DNA of 64,000 bases from NCBI GenBank assembly GCA_002336895.1, contig DDFC01000025.1, positions 124,001 to 188,000 of the forward strand, given 5' to 3'. Below the pieces are notes generated by a model that was not told the DNA's origin, did not search any database, and saw nothing but the letters and a program-made list of their open reading frames with translations. Source of the stretch: Verrucomicrobiaceae bacterium UBA1938 (GTDB lineage Bacteria > Verrucomicrobiota > Verrucomicrobiia > Verrucomicrobiales > Verrucomicrobiaceae). Of this stretch, positions 43,127-51,710 are shown one piece after another (position 1 is the first letter of the stretch; each line of letters starts with the position of its first letter). A program made the position numbers and the translations under genes.

Positions 43127-45061
43127 ATGAAATGGATTTTAGCATGTCTGCCTGCATTGAGCCTCATGGCGCAAGACGTGATCGTGCTGTCTGGAAAGAT
43201 GCACCTCGGAAAGCCGGGGCAGTTTGAATGGGAGGAGTTCAAAGACAGGGCTGTGGACGCCGAGCGGCTGGAGAAGCACTTTGAAGCCAGGGCAAATGCC
43301 ACGGAGCAGACGCTGCGCATCTGGCAGCGGGATGTGAAGCTCGGCTGGCCTGTCTTCTTGAATGGCAAAAAGCTGGGGGCGCTGGTGACGGCGGAAACGG
43401 CGATGGAGAGCCTTCTGGCGATTCCGCCGGGGACCTTGCGTGATGGGGATAATCTTCTGGTGATCGAGGCGCCTGCTGCTCTGGATGACATCGAGGCGGG
43501 GCCCGTGATCATCGCACCGAAGACGAGTGCTGAAATGCTCAGCGGTGCCCGGGTGGAAGTCACCGTGACCGATGGAGATGTGGGAGGCGATCTACCCTGC
43601 AGGCTAACGGTGACGCGTTTGGATGGAACCTTGCAGCCGCTGAGAGCCGAGCCTGCCGCAGATGTGGCCGCGCGTGTGGGCGTGGTTTACACACGGAGTG
43701 GGAAAGCCAGGCTGTCTCTGCCGCCGGGAGACTACATTCTCCATGCAGGGCGTGGCTTTGAATGGGACGTCAGCCGTAACGCGCTAACTCTTCAGGAAGG
43801 GGAGAGCAAAAAGGTGGCGGTGAAGCTGCGGCGCGAGGTTGACACCACTGGCTGGATTGCGGCAGACAGCCACATTCACACACTGACCTACAGCGGCCAT
43901 GGAGATGCGAAGATCGAGGAGCGCATGCTGACCATTGCGGGCGAAGGAATCGAATTGGCGATTTCCACGGATCACAATCATCACACGAACTATGCGCCGC
44001 ATGCTGCCAGCATGGGAGTGGCGAAGCGCTTTACGCCGGTGATCGGCAATGAGGTGACGACCAAGCATGGCCACTTCAATGCGTTTCCGATCGAGCCAGG
44101 GGCTCACGTGGTGGATCACCAGCAGGAGGACTGGGCGAAGCTGCTGCCGGATATCCGGGCCACCCCTGGCGTGAAAGTGATCACGCTAAATCACCCGCGG
44201 GATCTGCACAGTGGCTTTATCCCGTTCGGCGGCATTCAGTTCAATCCGAAGACGGGCAGACATCGGCAGGAGGATGCTTTGGATATAGACGCCATGGAGG
44301 TGATTACTTCGGCGGCCATGCAGTCAGATATCTATCTGCTGTATCGGGACTGGTTTGCCCTGCTGAACCGAGGACACCGCATCTCGGCGGTGGGTTCAAG
44401 CGACAGCCATGATGTGAACCGCTTCATCCTGGGGCAGGGCAGGACTTATGTGGCTGCAAAGGATGCTGATCCGGCAAATCTTGATCTGGATGAAATCTGG
44501 CGCAGCTACAAGGAGGGGCGGCTGCTGGTGAGCCTGGGACTGCTGGCGCAGCTCAGGGTGGATGACAAGTTCACCGTGGGAGATCTGGCCACCGGGCTGA
44601 AGGAGCAGATCAAAGTCGATGCCATCGTATCTGGACCGGCATGGACGCAGGCAGACCACATTGAACTCTATGCCAACGGCATCTTGATTCGTGAGCAGAA
44701 GATTGAGGACAATCATCGTGCGGGTGAAAAAGCGCATATCGTCTGGAAGCTGCCAAAGCCTGCGCACGATGTGCATCTGGTGGTCATCGCGACAGGGCCG
44801 GGTGTCACCGAGCCGTTTTGGGAGGTTCCTCGGCCGTATCAGCCCAGCAGCAAAACCTTTGTGCCCCGGGTGGTTGGGTCCACGAATCCCATCTGGCTGG
44901 ATGCCGATGGCGATGGCCGCTTTGAGCCTGCAGTCGGGATCGCCCAGCGGCTGATCCAGGAGAGCGGCGGAGATCGGGAGAAAATTCGGCAGGCATTGAA
45001 ACGTTGTGACGAGGCTGTGGTGGTCCAGGCGGAGTCGCTGATGGAAAAAAGAGCCCCGTGA
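43127..45061 (+). CDS. CehA/McbA-family PHP-domain metallohydrolase
   Basis: The protein has 644 residues with a short signal peptide (ILACLPALSLMA). Residues about 15-240 are beta-rich domains. The PHP catalytic domain begins at ADSHIHTLTYSGHGD (H249, H251) with ISTDHNHHTNY, GNEVTTKHGHF, LNHPRD and AVGSSDSHDVNRF supplying further metal ligands. A C-terminal beta domain ends with DADGDGRFEPAVGIAQRL. CehA and McbA hydrolyse carbamates and amides, but most members are uncharacterised. It is probably a periplasmic hydrolase with an unknown ester, amide or phosphoester substrate. Confidence 0.82.
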   Translation: MKWILACLPALSLMAQDVIVLSGKMHLGKPGQFEWEEFKDRAVDAERLEKHFEARANATEQTLRIWQRDVKLGWPVFLNGKKLGALVTAETAMESLLAIPPGTLRDGDNLLVIEAPAALDDIEAGPVIIAPKTSAEMLSGARVEVTVTDGDVGGDLPCRLTVTRLDGTLQPLRAEPAADVAARVGVVYTRSGKARLSLPPGDYILHAGRGFEWDVSRNALTLQEGESKKVAVKLRREVDTTGWIAADSHIHTLTYSGHGDAKIEERMLTIAGEGIELAISTDHNHHTNYAPHAASMGVAKRFTPVIGNEVTTKHGHFNAFPIEPGAHVVDHQQEDWAKLLPDIRATPGVKVITLNHPRDLHSGFIPFGGIQFNPKTGRHRQEDALDIDAMEVITSAAMQSDIYLLYRDWFALLNRGHRISAVGSSDSHDVNRFILGQGRTYVAAKDADPANLDLDEIWRSYKEGRLLVSLGLLAQLRVDDKFTVGDLATGLKEQIKVDAIVSGPAWTQADHIELYANGILIREQKIEDNHRAGEKAHIVWKLPKPAHDVHLVVIATGPGVTEPFWEVPRPYQPSSKTFVPRVVGSTNPIWLDADGDGRFEPAVGIAQRLIQESGGDREKIRQALKRCDEAVVVQAESLMEKRAP

Positions 45062-45103
45062 TTTTTGTCCAAAGCGGCAGTAAAGCTGACTCTATCATCC
45101 ACC

Positions 45104-46534
45104 ATGAGCACACCCACCTCTTCCTCTGATCTCAAGCGCCGATCCTTTCTGCGTGCCGCCTTTTCCGGCGCACTCGTCACTCCGGGCGTGATGAATGCTG
45201 CGGATGTGGAGAAAGCCATCGCCACTTCTGAGGGGCGTTTTAATGAAGCCGCACGGGATCTGCCGCTGGTGGAAGATGCTGATGTGATCGTCTGCGGAGC
45301 CGGGCCGGCAGGGATTGCGGCGGCCATTACGGCAGCACGTGCAGGGGCCAGGGTTCGCGTGTTTGAGTGGCGCGGCTGTCTCGGCGGCGTGTGGACGGCG
45401 GGCCTGCTGGGGTATCTGCTGGACTTTGACAAGCCGGGCTTCAACCAGGAGCTGCTGAAGCGGCTGGACGAGCGCGGCATGCGCCGTGGGACCAGCCACA
45501 AGAGCATCTGCTACGAGCCGGAAGGTATGAAGCTGCTGCTGGAGGAGATGTTTGTTGAGGGAGGCATCAAGTTCCAGCTCCACACCCATGTGTGCGCCGC
45601 CTATCGCGAAGGGAAGCGGCTCACGACGGTGGTCACGGAGTCGAAATCGGGCCGTCAGGCCTGGAAGGCACCGGTCTTCATCGACACCACCGGAGATGGC
45701 GACCTTGGCGCTCTCGCTGGTTGCTCCTTTGAATACGGCGAGGCGGACGCCTGCCCCTGCCAGCCCATGTCTCTCAATGCTTTGCTGGTGTGCAAGGATG
45801 TCGCGGCTTTGGAGGCGTTCATCCACAAGTCTGACCCCAGCAAAGCCGATGGTGTGGCCAAAGACGCGTTTCTCGCGGAGATCAAGCGTGCGGGACTCTT
45901 CCCCTCCTATGCCAAGCCCACGCTCTGGCAGGTGCGGGACAATCTGCTGCTGGTGATGATGAACCACCAGTATGCCGTGCCATGCTTTGATGCGGCAAAG
46001 ATCACTGAGGCCACCGTGCAGGCCCGTGCAGAGATGAACAAGATCGTGAATGCCCTGCGCAAGCTGGGCGGCCCCTGGGAGGCCCTGCAGATTGCCGCCA
46101 CGGCAGAGCAGATCGGCGTTCGCGATGGCCGTCGCATCGCCGGGCGCTACACTGTAACGAAGGACGATGTGGCCACAGGTGCACGGTACGACGATGCCGT
46201 GGTGCGCCCGACCTTCAGCGTGGACATTCATGCCCTCAGTGCCGACATGAACAAGAAGACCGCCTATCATAATGCGGGCATCAAGGTGAAGCCGTATGAC
46301 ATTCCGCTGCGTGCCCTCATCGCAAAGGACGTGGACGGACTCATGATGGCGGGTCGCAACATCAGCGGCGATTTCATTGCGCATGCCAGCTATCGTGTCA
46401 CCGGGAACTCAGTAGCCATGGGTGAGGCAGCCGGTGTCACCGCTGCGTTGGCAGCCACGACCAAACGCCTGCCGCATGACGTGACCTGGAGCGAGGCTGA
46501 AGCCAAGCTGAAGGCCCTGGGCCAGCGGGGGTAG
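45104..46534 (+). CDS. Tat-exported FAD-dependent oxidoreductase
   Basis: The protein has 476 residues from the ATG at 45104; a TTG at 45065 is in frame but unlikely. KRRSFLRAAFSG (11-22) is a twin-arginine signal. VIVCGAGPAGIAAAI (62-76) is the FAD Rossmann motif, followed by WRGCLGGVWTAGLLGYLLD. The C-terminal FAD motif is DVDGLMMAGRNISGDF with a late SVAMGEAAG. This matches the FAD-dependent oxidoreductase family of PF12831 type that is abundant in PVC bacteria near sugar-related genes. The substrate is unknown. Its stop codon abuts the convergent RNase III-like gene. Confidence 0.88.
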   Translation: MSTPTSSSDLKRRSFLRAAFSGALVTPGVMNAADVEKAIATSEGRFNEAARDLPLVEDADVIVCGAGPAGIAAAITAARAGARVRVFEWRGCLGGVWTAGLLGYLLDFDKPGFNQELLKRLDERGMRRGTSHKSICYEPEGMKLLLEEMFVEGGIKFQLHTHVCAAYREGKRLTTVVTESKSGRQAWKAPVFIDTTGDGDLGALAGCSFEYGEADACPCQPMSLNALLVCKDVAALEAFIHKSDPSKADGVAKDAFLAEIKRAGLFPSYAKPTLWQVRDNLLLVMMNHQYAVPCFDAAKITEATVQARAEMNKIVNALRKLGGPWEALQIAATAEQIGVRDGRRIAGRYTVTKDDVATGARYDDAVVRPTFSVDIHALSADMNKKTAYHNAGIKVKPYDIPLRALIAKDVDGLMMAGRNISGDFIAHASYRVTGNSVAMGEAAGVTAALAATTKRLPHDVTWSEAEAKLKALGQRG

Positions 46535-46843
46535 CTACTTGCCGGTGCGTTTTCGTTTCGCCTCCTGTTTGAGGAAGAGGGGCTCCAGATTACCGTGAAT
46601 CCAGGCGAATGCGGCATCGAGCCCCTCCCGCTGGTAGATCACGCCGATGTCAGCCTCCACCGCTGTAGGGTTGCCCGTGCAGGAGAGGAATTGGTTGCAG
46701 GTGAAGCGCATTTTCATCTCTGCATCCACCTTGCCATGCTGCCTCAGGATGAAGCTGCGCACGTAAAGCTCTAGAACGGCATCGCCTATCCAGGCGTTTT
46801 CGCGCAGGCGCTGGGTGAGGTCGAGATCTGGAGTGGATGCCAT
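46535..46843 (-). CDS. Small RNase III-domain-like protein (Mini-III-like, shortened)
   Basis: The protein has 102 residues. RENAWIGDAVLELYVRSFIL closely resembles the first RNase III signature, with Asp21 and Glu25. AVEADIGVIYQREGLDAAF resembles the second, with Glu63. Bacterial Mini-III is usually about 130-140 residues and has a basic RGRNAK segment between the signatures; that segment is missing here. It could be a minimal dsRNA endonuclease for rRNA maturation or a related domain with changed activity. It lies 45 bases downstream of the M56 gene in the same direction. Confidence 0.6.
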   Translation of the reverse strand: MASTPDLDLTQRLRENAWIGDAVLELYVRSFILRQHGKVDAEMKMRFTCNQFLSCTGNPTAVEADIGVIYQREGLDAAFAWIHGNLEPLFLKQEAKRKRTGK

Positions 46844-46888
46844 GAGTGCAGCATCCAGAGCAAGCTGTGACCCAAGTTCAACCGTGGA

Positions 46889-49800
46889 TCACTTGGTGTT
46901 CTGCTTCTGCATGGAACGGTTCATTCCTTGAAAATACCCGCTGACCCAGAATTGCTGAATCCGCGTGGCTTTCACAAGCAGTGAGTTTTCATCCTTTTTG
47001 AAGGTGACACTGGGCTTGGGAGCGCCGTCTGCGGTTTTTGAGTCGTCTCCGCCCAGGATGGCGTTGATGTCGTTGAGAATGGTTTCGATGGCGGCTTTGC
47101 TTTGAGGGACTGGATAGATTTTCGAGACAAGATCCCTGTCGTCAGCAGGACGGATGAACCAACGTTCATTGTCCAGCAACAGCGTCAGGCCGTTTGATCG
47201 GCAGAGGGTTTCCAGCACTTCAAAAGGGCTGCTGCGGATGCTAAACGTGACCAGCTTCTGGTTGATGGGATTGTCGTCTGGGAGGGCAAAGAAGTTGATG
47301 CCAGCATCCGTGGCGAGAAAGCGCAGCACATCTCCGAGCCGCGCTTTGCTGAAATCATACTGCCGCTGGCTGGCTTTGCGAAGGTCTGCCGCTTTGAGAG
47401 AAGCTGAATCCGCTGGCGGAGCGGCGTCCTGATCCCTGCCTGCTGAGGCCTTTATAGAGACAGGGGAGAGCAGATAAGACCGCCCGTCGGTGATAAGCTT
47501 GTGGCGCGAGAGCTCCGCGCAGTAGCGCAGGGCTTCCTCCACGGGAACGTCCTTGAGGGACAGGCTGATGCGGATTTGCTCATCCCCGCCGGGTTGGATG
47601 ATGACGTTGATTCCCACTTTCTTTGGGTCGAGCTCTCGTGTCTTGGCGCGAATGAAGTCAATGCATTCGGCAAGAGAGGCTTCGCGAAATTCGATGCTGG
47701 GAATGATGATTTGAGAAGTAGAACCCTCTGCTTTGAGTCTCTCCACGTTGGCTGCAGGAACGGTTTCACCGACTACGACAGCATAAGGCTGAATGCTCAT
47801 TTTGAGGCTGGCCAGCTTCGCGGTGTAACGCAGGGCTTCGCCTAGAGGGACGTCTTTGAGATCCAGTGATATGATCGCCTTAGACGGTGGGTTGCCTGCA
47901 CGATAGAGGATGCTGACCCCACGTGTTTTGGGATCTGTGGCTGAGGTGTCAAAATCACGCCCTTTGATCCGGAGATATTCGAGAGCCTCCTCAACCGTGG
48001 CGCCCTGAAACTGAACGACGGGTATGATGATCTTGTTCAGCTTTGCCTTGATGAAATCGGCGGGATCCGTAGCGGGGGCCTTGGTGGGTTCGGTCATGTA
48101 GCTCAGATCAAGCTTCCTGGACTCAGCCGCCTCCGCCGCAGTGCCAAAGTAAATGCCGCCAATCGGCCGCCTGGTCTGGGTGTCATAGAGTGTGACGTGT
48201 GGCAGCCCTTCTGCAGGCAGCGGATGGTGCAGGACGATGCTGCCGCGCCCGCGCTTCACGAGGGCTTGCTGTGCTGGATCAAAGGGCGGGGATTTGATGT
48301 TGGACGCCTTGCTTTTGGAAGTCAGATAGAGGGCTGTCGAGGCCTCGTCTGCGCTGCTGAGCTCGTACTCCAGTCCCACGGTGAGCTTGTCATCTGAGCA
48401 GGTGACCGAGGTGATGAGGATGGTGTCGCCTGGGCGAAAAGCTGAATTTCCGACGGTAAAGTCACTGCCGGCGCTTTCGGGTAGTCCTCCTTTCTTCGGG
48501 TCGATGACATGAGGCGTGATGATGTAGAGCACAGGGCGTTTGCTTTCAGGTTTGCCATCCGCCCAATCCGCGACCACCCAGGAATGACCGGCAAGGGTTT
48601 CGTGAGTGGATTTGTAAGTGCGGCTGCGGGCGCTGACGTGCTCGCCATGGGATTCGGAAATTGCAGCACCCGTTGGCGGGGCAATGAGACTGGAGTCGGT
48701 GATATCCATGTCGAGATGGATCATCTCGTCTTTCACTGAGGGGGTGAGCTTGCAGACAAGGCCGATCGGAACATAGACGACTTTGCCATTCTCCCCTGTG
48801 GTGGGCTGGTTCACGATGTTTTTAATCACGACTTCCTTCCCGCTGGCAGTGACCATGCGGGGGTAGGAGGTGATGCTGGCCTCCTTTTTCGTCAATTCCT
48901 CCAGGCAGGTTTTGAGAGTTGCGGGAGAGAGGACAGTGGGAGCAGGGAGAAGAGAGGCGGCTTCCTGGGCTGGCAGCCTGCCATCAAAATTCCAATCAGT
49001 GGCCTGCTTGAACTTGATGACTTTTATTTCTATGGCGATCAACGGCTCGCTGTCCGCTGCTTTTGGCTGCTGCGCACGGGTGATGCCGAGGAAGGTCAGG
49101 AGCACGATGCACAGGGAGTTCAGTGCTTTCATGACGGGATGAGGAGCGCGATGCGCTGCGATGAACCGGATGCGGGAGCGCAAGGCTGTGCCGCGCTGAA
49201 AGATGCCGACAAAGCCGAGGCTGAAACCACGCGGGCAAAAGGCGGTCTCGACTTTGAGGAGGGCATGGCCGTATTCGATGCGGCGGTCATGAGGGGCATC
49301 ATGGAGCACCTGGGCATCGCAGGCGGCTTCGCGGTCGGCCCGGATTTTGAAGAAGGCGATCCAGAGCAGCGGATTGAACCAGTGCAGCGCCATGAGCACG
49401 CACATGAGGGCATTCATGGGTAGGTCGCCTCGTTTGAGGTGCATGAGTTCATGTTTGAGCACGAGCCTGGCTTCGGCGGGTGAGAATTCGTGGTCAAACT
49501 CTGCGGGCAGAAGCAGGATTGGGCGCAGAAGGCCGGTCACGGCCGGGCTGCTGATCGTGGAGGCGATTAAAACCCTGGGGACATGACGGAGCCGTATTTC
49601 CCGGGCGACTTGTGCCAGAGTGGAGAGGAGTGCCTCGCCGGCGGGATGACGGGACCGCTGGAATCGGCGCAGAGTGAGGATGAAGGAAAAGCCGCCGAGG
49701 ACGAGCATGCCTGCGGAGACGGAGAGCCAGGTGAGAAGGAAGATGCGCTGCCAGTTGATGGGGGCGGGCCTAGGTGTGGCTGCCTCAAAGAGAACCGGGG

Positions 49801-50071
49801 CTGACTCGATTGCCGTAGCGGGGGCTGCGGGCATGATCGGGGCATGCACCGTGGGAGGTGGCGTCTGGAAAAAATACTCCATGCTCCAGCGGCTCTGCGG
49901 GAAGACTGGCATGAGGAGTACGACAAGCACCGGCAGCCAGAGAGCGTAGCGCATGCGGGCGGTGAGGTGCCGATGAAGCGCCGCCTGAATGAGCAGCACT
50001 GCGAGAGTGAGAAGCGACGCACGAAGACCGGCGGCGAGCAGCCAGTCAAAGATTTGAGTGAGCGTGTTCAT
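46889..50071 (-). CDS. BlaR1-like M56 metallopeptidase fused to secretin-like and secretin-N/STN repeat domains
   Basis: The protein has 1060 residues. Membrane helices near 12-30, 43-57, 109-133 and 316-333 and the zinc site HELMH (207-211) with Glu248 in REAACD define an M56/BlaR1 sensor protease. BlaR1 normally ends in a penicillin-binding sensor. Here residues about 345-525 resemble the secretin beta core (SYPRMVTASGKEVVI, VPIGLVCKLTPSV, RPVLYIITPHVIDP). Residues 676-770 and 785-868 are two secretin-N-like repeats, 903-975 an STN-like unit, and 984-1047 another N-type unit. Activation should cleave the BlaI protein encoded 6 bases upstream. The stimulus may be an envelope component rather than a beta-lactam. 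Confidence 0.8.
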   Translation of the reverse strand: MNTLTQIFDWLLAAGLRASLLTLAVLLIQAALHRHLTARMRYALWLPVLVVLLMPVFPQSRWSMEYFFQTPPPTVHAPIMPAAPATAIESAPVLFEAATPRPAPINWQRIFLLTWLSVSAGMLVLGGFSFILTLRRFQRSRHPAGEALLSTLAQVAREIRLRHVPRVLIASTISSPAVTGLLRPILLLPAEFDHEFSPAEARLVLKHELMHLKRGDLPMNALMCVLMALHWFNPLLWIAFFKIRADREAACDAQVLHDAPHDRRIEYGHALLKVETAFCPRGFSLGFVGIFQRGTALRSRIRFIAAHRAPHPVMKALNSLCIVLLTFLGITRAQQPKAADSEPLIAIEIKVIKFKQATDWNFDGRLPAQEAASLLPAPTVLSPATLKTCLEELTKKEASITSYPRMVTASGKEVVIKNIVNQPTTGENGKVVYVPIGLVCKLTPSVKDEMIHLDMDITDSSLIAPPTGAAISESHGEHVSARSRTYKSTHETLAGHSWVVADWADGKPESKRPVLYIITPHVIDPKKGGLPESAGSDFTVGNSAFRPGDTILITSVTCSDDKLTVGLEYELSSADEASTALYLTSKSKASNIKSPPFDPAQQALVKRGRGSIVLHHPLPAEGLPHVTLYDTQTRRPIGGIYFGTAAEAAESRKLDLSYMTEPTKAPATDPADFIKAKLNKIIIPVVQFQGATVEEALEYLRIKGRDFDTSATDPKTRGVSILYRAGNPPSKAIISLDLKDVPLGEALRYTAKLASLKMSIQPYAVVVGETVPAANVERLKAEGSTSQIIIPSIEFREASLAECIDFIRAKTRELDPKKVGINVIIQPGGDEQIRISLSLKDVPVEEALRYCAELSRHKLITDGRSYLLSPVSIKASAGRDQDAAPPADSASLKAADLRKASQRQYDFSKARLGDVLRFLATDAGINFFALPDDNPINQKLVTFSIRSSPFEVLETLCRSNGLTLLLDNERWFIRPADDRDLVSKIYPVPQSKAAIETILNDINAILGGDDSKTADGAPKPSVTFKKDENSLLVKATRIQQFWVSGYFQGMNRSMQKQNTK

Positions 50072-50077
50072 GGTGGA

Positions 50078-50458
50078 TCAAGAGTTGAGAGACTGGTCGA
50101 GCAGCTTTTTGAGTTCCTTCACCTCCTCGGCGGTGAGCTTGCTGTTCTGCGCGAAGTGGACGAGCAGGGGCTTGGCCGCGCCGCCGAAGATGCGCTGCAT
50201 AAAGGACTCGCTCTCGGCGCGCACGCAGGCCTCGCGCTTCACGGCGGGGAGGAAGGTGCGGGTGCCGCTGGCGTTTTCGGCGGTCTTGAGCGCTCCTTTT
50301 TCCACCAGTCGTGTGAGCAGTGTGCGGACGGTGTTTTCCGCCCAGTTCATGGTGGGGCGGAGGGCCTTGGTGACCTCGGAGGCCGTCTTCGGGGAGGACT
50401 CCCACAGAGCCTCCATGATGGACCATTCGGATTCAGAGATGTCGGGTGCGGTGGGCAT
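50078..50458 (-). CDS. BlaI/MecI-family transcriptional repressor
   Basis: The protein has 126 residues from the ATG at 50456-50458; the in-frame ATG at 50506 would lie inside the operator. The winged helix (about 5-75) contains ISESEWSIMEALWES, SEVTKALRPTMNWAENTVRTLL and RLVEKGALKTAENASGTRTF. The C-terminal dimerisation helices end in LTAEEVKELKKLLDQ. BlaI dimers bind TACA/TGTA dyads and are inactivated by proteolysis when the cognate BlaR1-type protease is triggered. The M56 gene follows by 6 bases, and two matching dyads lie upstream. Confidence 0.92.
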   Translation of the reverse strand: MPTAPDISESEWSIMEALWESSPKTASEVTKALRPTMNWAENTVRTLLTRLVEKGALKTAENASGTRTFLPAVKREACVRAESESFMQRIFGGAAKPLLVHFAQNSKLTAEEVKELKKLLDQSLNS

Positions 50459-50481
50459 ATTTAATGGAATTAAATGCATTT

Positions 50482-50519
50482 CACTACATTTGTCGTGAAA
50501 TGGCAACTACAAATGTAGT
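50482..50519. promoter_or_regulatory. Double BlaI-type operator (TACA/TGTA dyads)
   Basis: CACTACATTTGTCGTG (50482-50497) is a near-perfect dyad around CACTACA-TT-TGTCGTG. ACTACAAATGTAGT (50506-50519) is a perfect dyad with 6-bp arms. Their centres are 23 bp apart, about two helical turns. The outer parts also form a perfect 12-bp inverted repeat (CACTACATTTGT with ACAAATGTAGTG). They lie 24-61 bases upstream of the BlaI start, where the promoter should be. Confidence 0.85.
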
Positions 50520-50540
50520 GGCGCTTGCGCGACGTAAAAA

Positions 50541-51575
50541 CTACTTGCTGCTCAACAGGGTAAAAACATAGCTCCGGCCATCCCATGCCAGTGTGTGGCC
50601 GGAAAGCTCGGCGATGTAGCGGAGGGCTTCGCTGAGGGGAATGCCTTTGAGATCGAGAGAAATGGAGGTGTCACCGGAGCCCGGCTTGACCACGATATTG
50701 ACCTCGCTGTGGTCAGGACTGATCTCGCGTGACTTGATGCGGATGAAATCGAGACTCTCCGCAAGTGTTGCTCCTTGCAAGGCGACTGTCGGCAGAATGA
50801 GGGAGTTGGGGGGAATAGCAGCAGATGTGACGTCCTCCAGGTCTGTGACCATCACCGCAAAGGGATCGTAGCGCAGTCTGACATTGGAGATTTCAGCGCA
50901 GTAGCGGAGGGCTTCATCCAGCGGAATATCGTGCAGAGCAAGAGAGATGGGAGTGCGCTTGACGCCTTCGCGCAGATGCAGGGCATAATTTAACGGAGGG
51001 GGGATCTTGTAACCCATATCGTAGCAGCCGCGGTTCGCCAGCAGGTATTCCAACGCCTCCTCAAGGCTGGCGTCTTGAAACTGAACAGTCGGAAGAATTC
51101 GTTTCTCCATGTGGTTCTGGAGGCTGGTGGTCTTCTGATAGATAGGAACCCTCGGTTCATTCTGCTCGCGGATGGCAACAGCGTGCCGCTCAACGGTGTA
51201 TTTGAGCCCGACCAGACCAGTGATGTGCCGCAAGGCTTCGGCCAGGGGCATGCCATGCATGTTGAGGCCAGACGAGGCTGGCAGTTTTCTTTCGCCTCCG
51301 GCAACGATGACGATATTGACTCCCTTGATTCCGGAGTCGGCGGAGGTGGTGTCAAATTCACGGCTTTTCACGCGCAGGACTTCGACGGCTTCCTCAAGGG
51401 CGACTTCGGACGTAGGATAGTCCGGGATGATGATCGTGTTCAGCTTCTCCTCCAGCGACACGATGTGTGGCTTTGGCGGTGCTTCGAGCATCGGGGCTGG
51501 CTTTTTACGCCAAAACCAGCCACCTGCCAGGGCGATGCACGCAAGCAAGGAAAGTACTGTGGCGGACCTGTTCAT
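50541..51575 (-). CDS. Membrane-anchored protein of three secretin-N/STN-like repeats
   Basis: The protein has 344 residues from the ATG at 51573-51575, which begins a single N-terminal hydrophobic segment (VLSLLACIALAGGWFW). Three repeats follow at about 45-137, 158-245 and 257-340. Each has a start such as ILPTVQFQDASLEEALEYL and an end such as SLDLKGIPLSEALRYIAEL. The same repeat occurs in the C-terminal half of the M56 protein, so one probably arose from the other. No catalytic motif or secretin core is present. It is likely periplasmic and may interact with the M56 sensor. It is upstream of the BlaI operator and so probably has its own promoter. Confidence 0.75.
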   Translation of the reverse strand: MNRSATVLSLLACIALAGGWFWRKKPAPMLEAPPKPHIVSLEEKLNTIIIPDYPTSEVALEEAVEVLRVKSREFDTTSADSGIKGVNIVIVAGGERKLPASSGLNMHGMPLAEALRHITGLVGLKYTVERHAVAIREQNEPRVPIYQKTTSLQNHMEKRILPTVQFQDASLEEALEYLLANRGCYDMGYKIPPPLNYALHLREGVKRTPISLALHDIPLDEALRYCAEISNVRLRYDPFAVMVTDLEDVTSAAIPPNSLILPTVALQGATLAESLDFIRIKSREISPDHSEVNIVVKPGSGDTSISLDLKGIPLSEALRYIAELSGHTLAWDGRSYVFTLLSSK

Positions 51576-51645
51576 GGGGGCAGGATAGGGCTGGTGGCCG
51601 GCCTTTGGGAAGCCTATTCCGGCCCGAAACCTGCTGCCTCGGCGG

Positions 51646-51672
51646 TTGACACCCACCCCCCCCGGCAGTAAT
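51646..51672 (+). promoter_or_regulatory. Possible sigma-70-type promoter of gap
   Basis: TTGACA at 51646-51651 is a perfect -35 hexamer. AGTAAT at 51667-51672 is a 4-of-6 match to a -10 after a short 15-base spacer. The pair lies 39 bases upstream of the gap ATG. The spacing is suboptimal, so this is tentative. Confidence 0.3.
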
Positions 51673-51710
51673 CCTGCTTCCCCTCAAAATTCAAAACTAA
51701 CTCAAACAAC

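Noticed and set aside
46889..50071. Interpretation of the M56 fusion as a true secretin pore
   Set aside because: The domain order (secretin-like core before the N-type units) and the inner-membrane protease domain do not fit an outer-membrane secretin channel.
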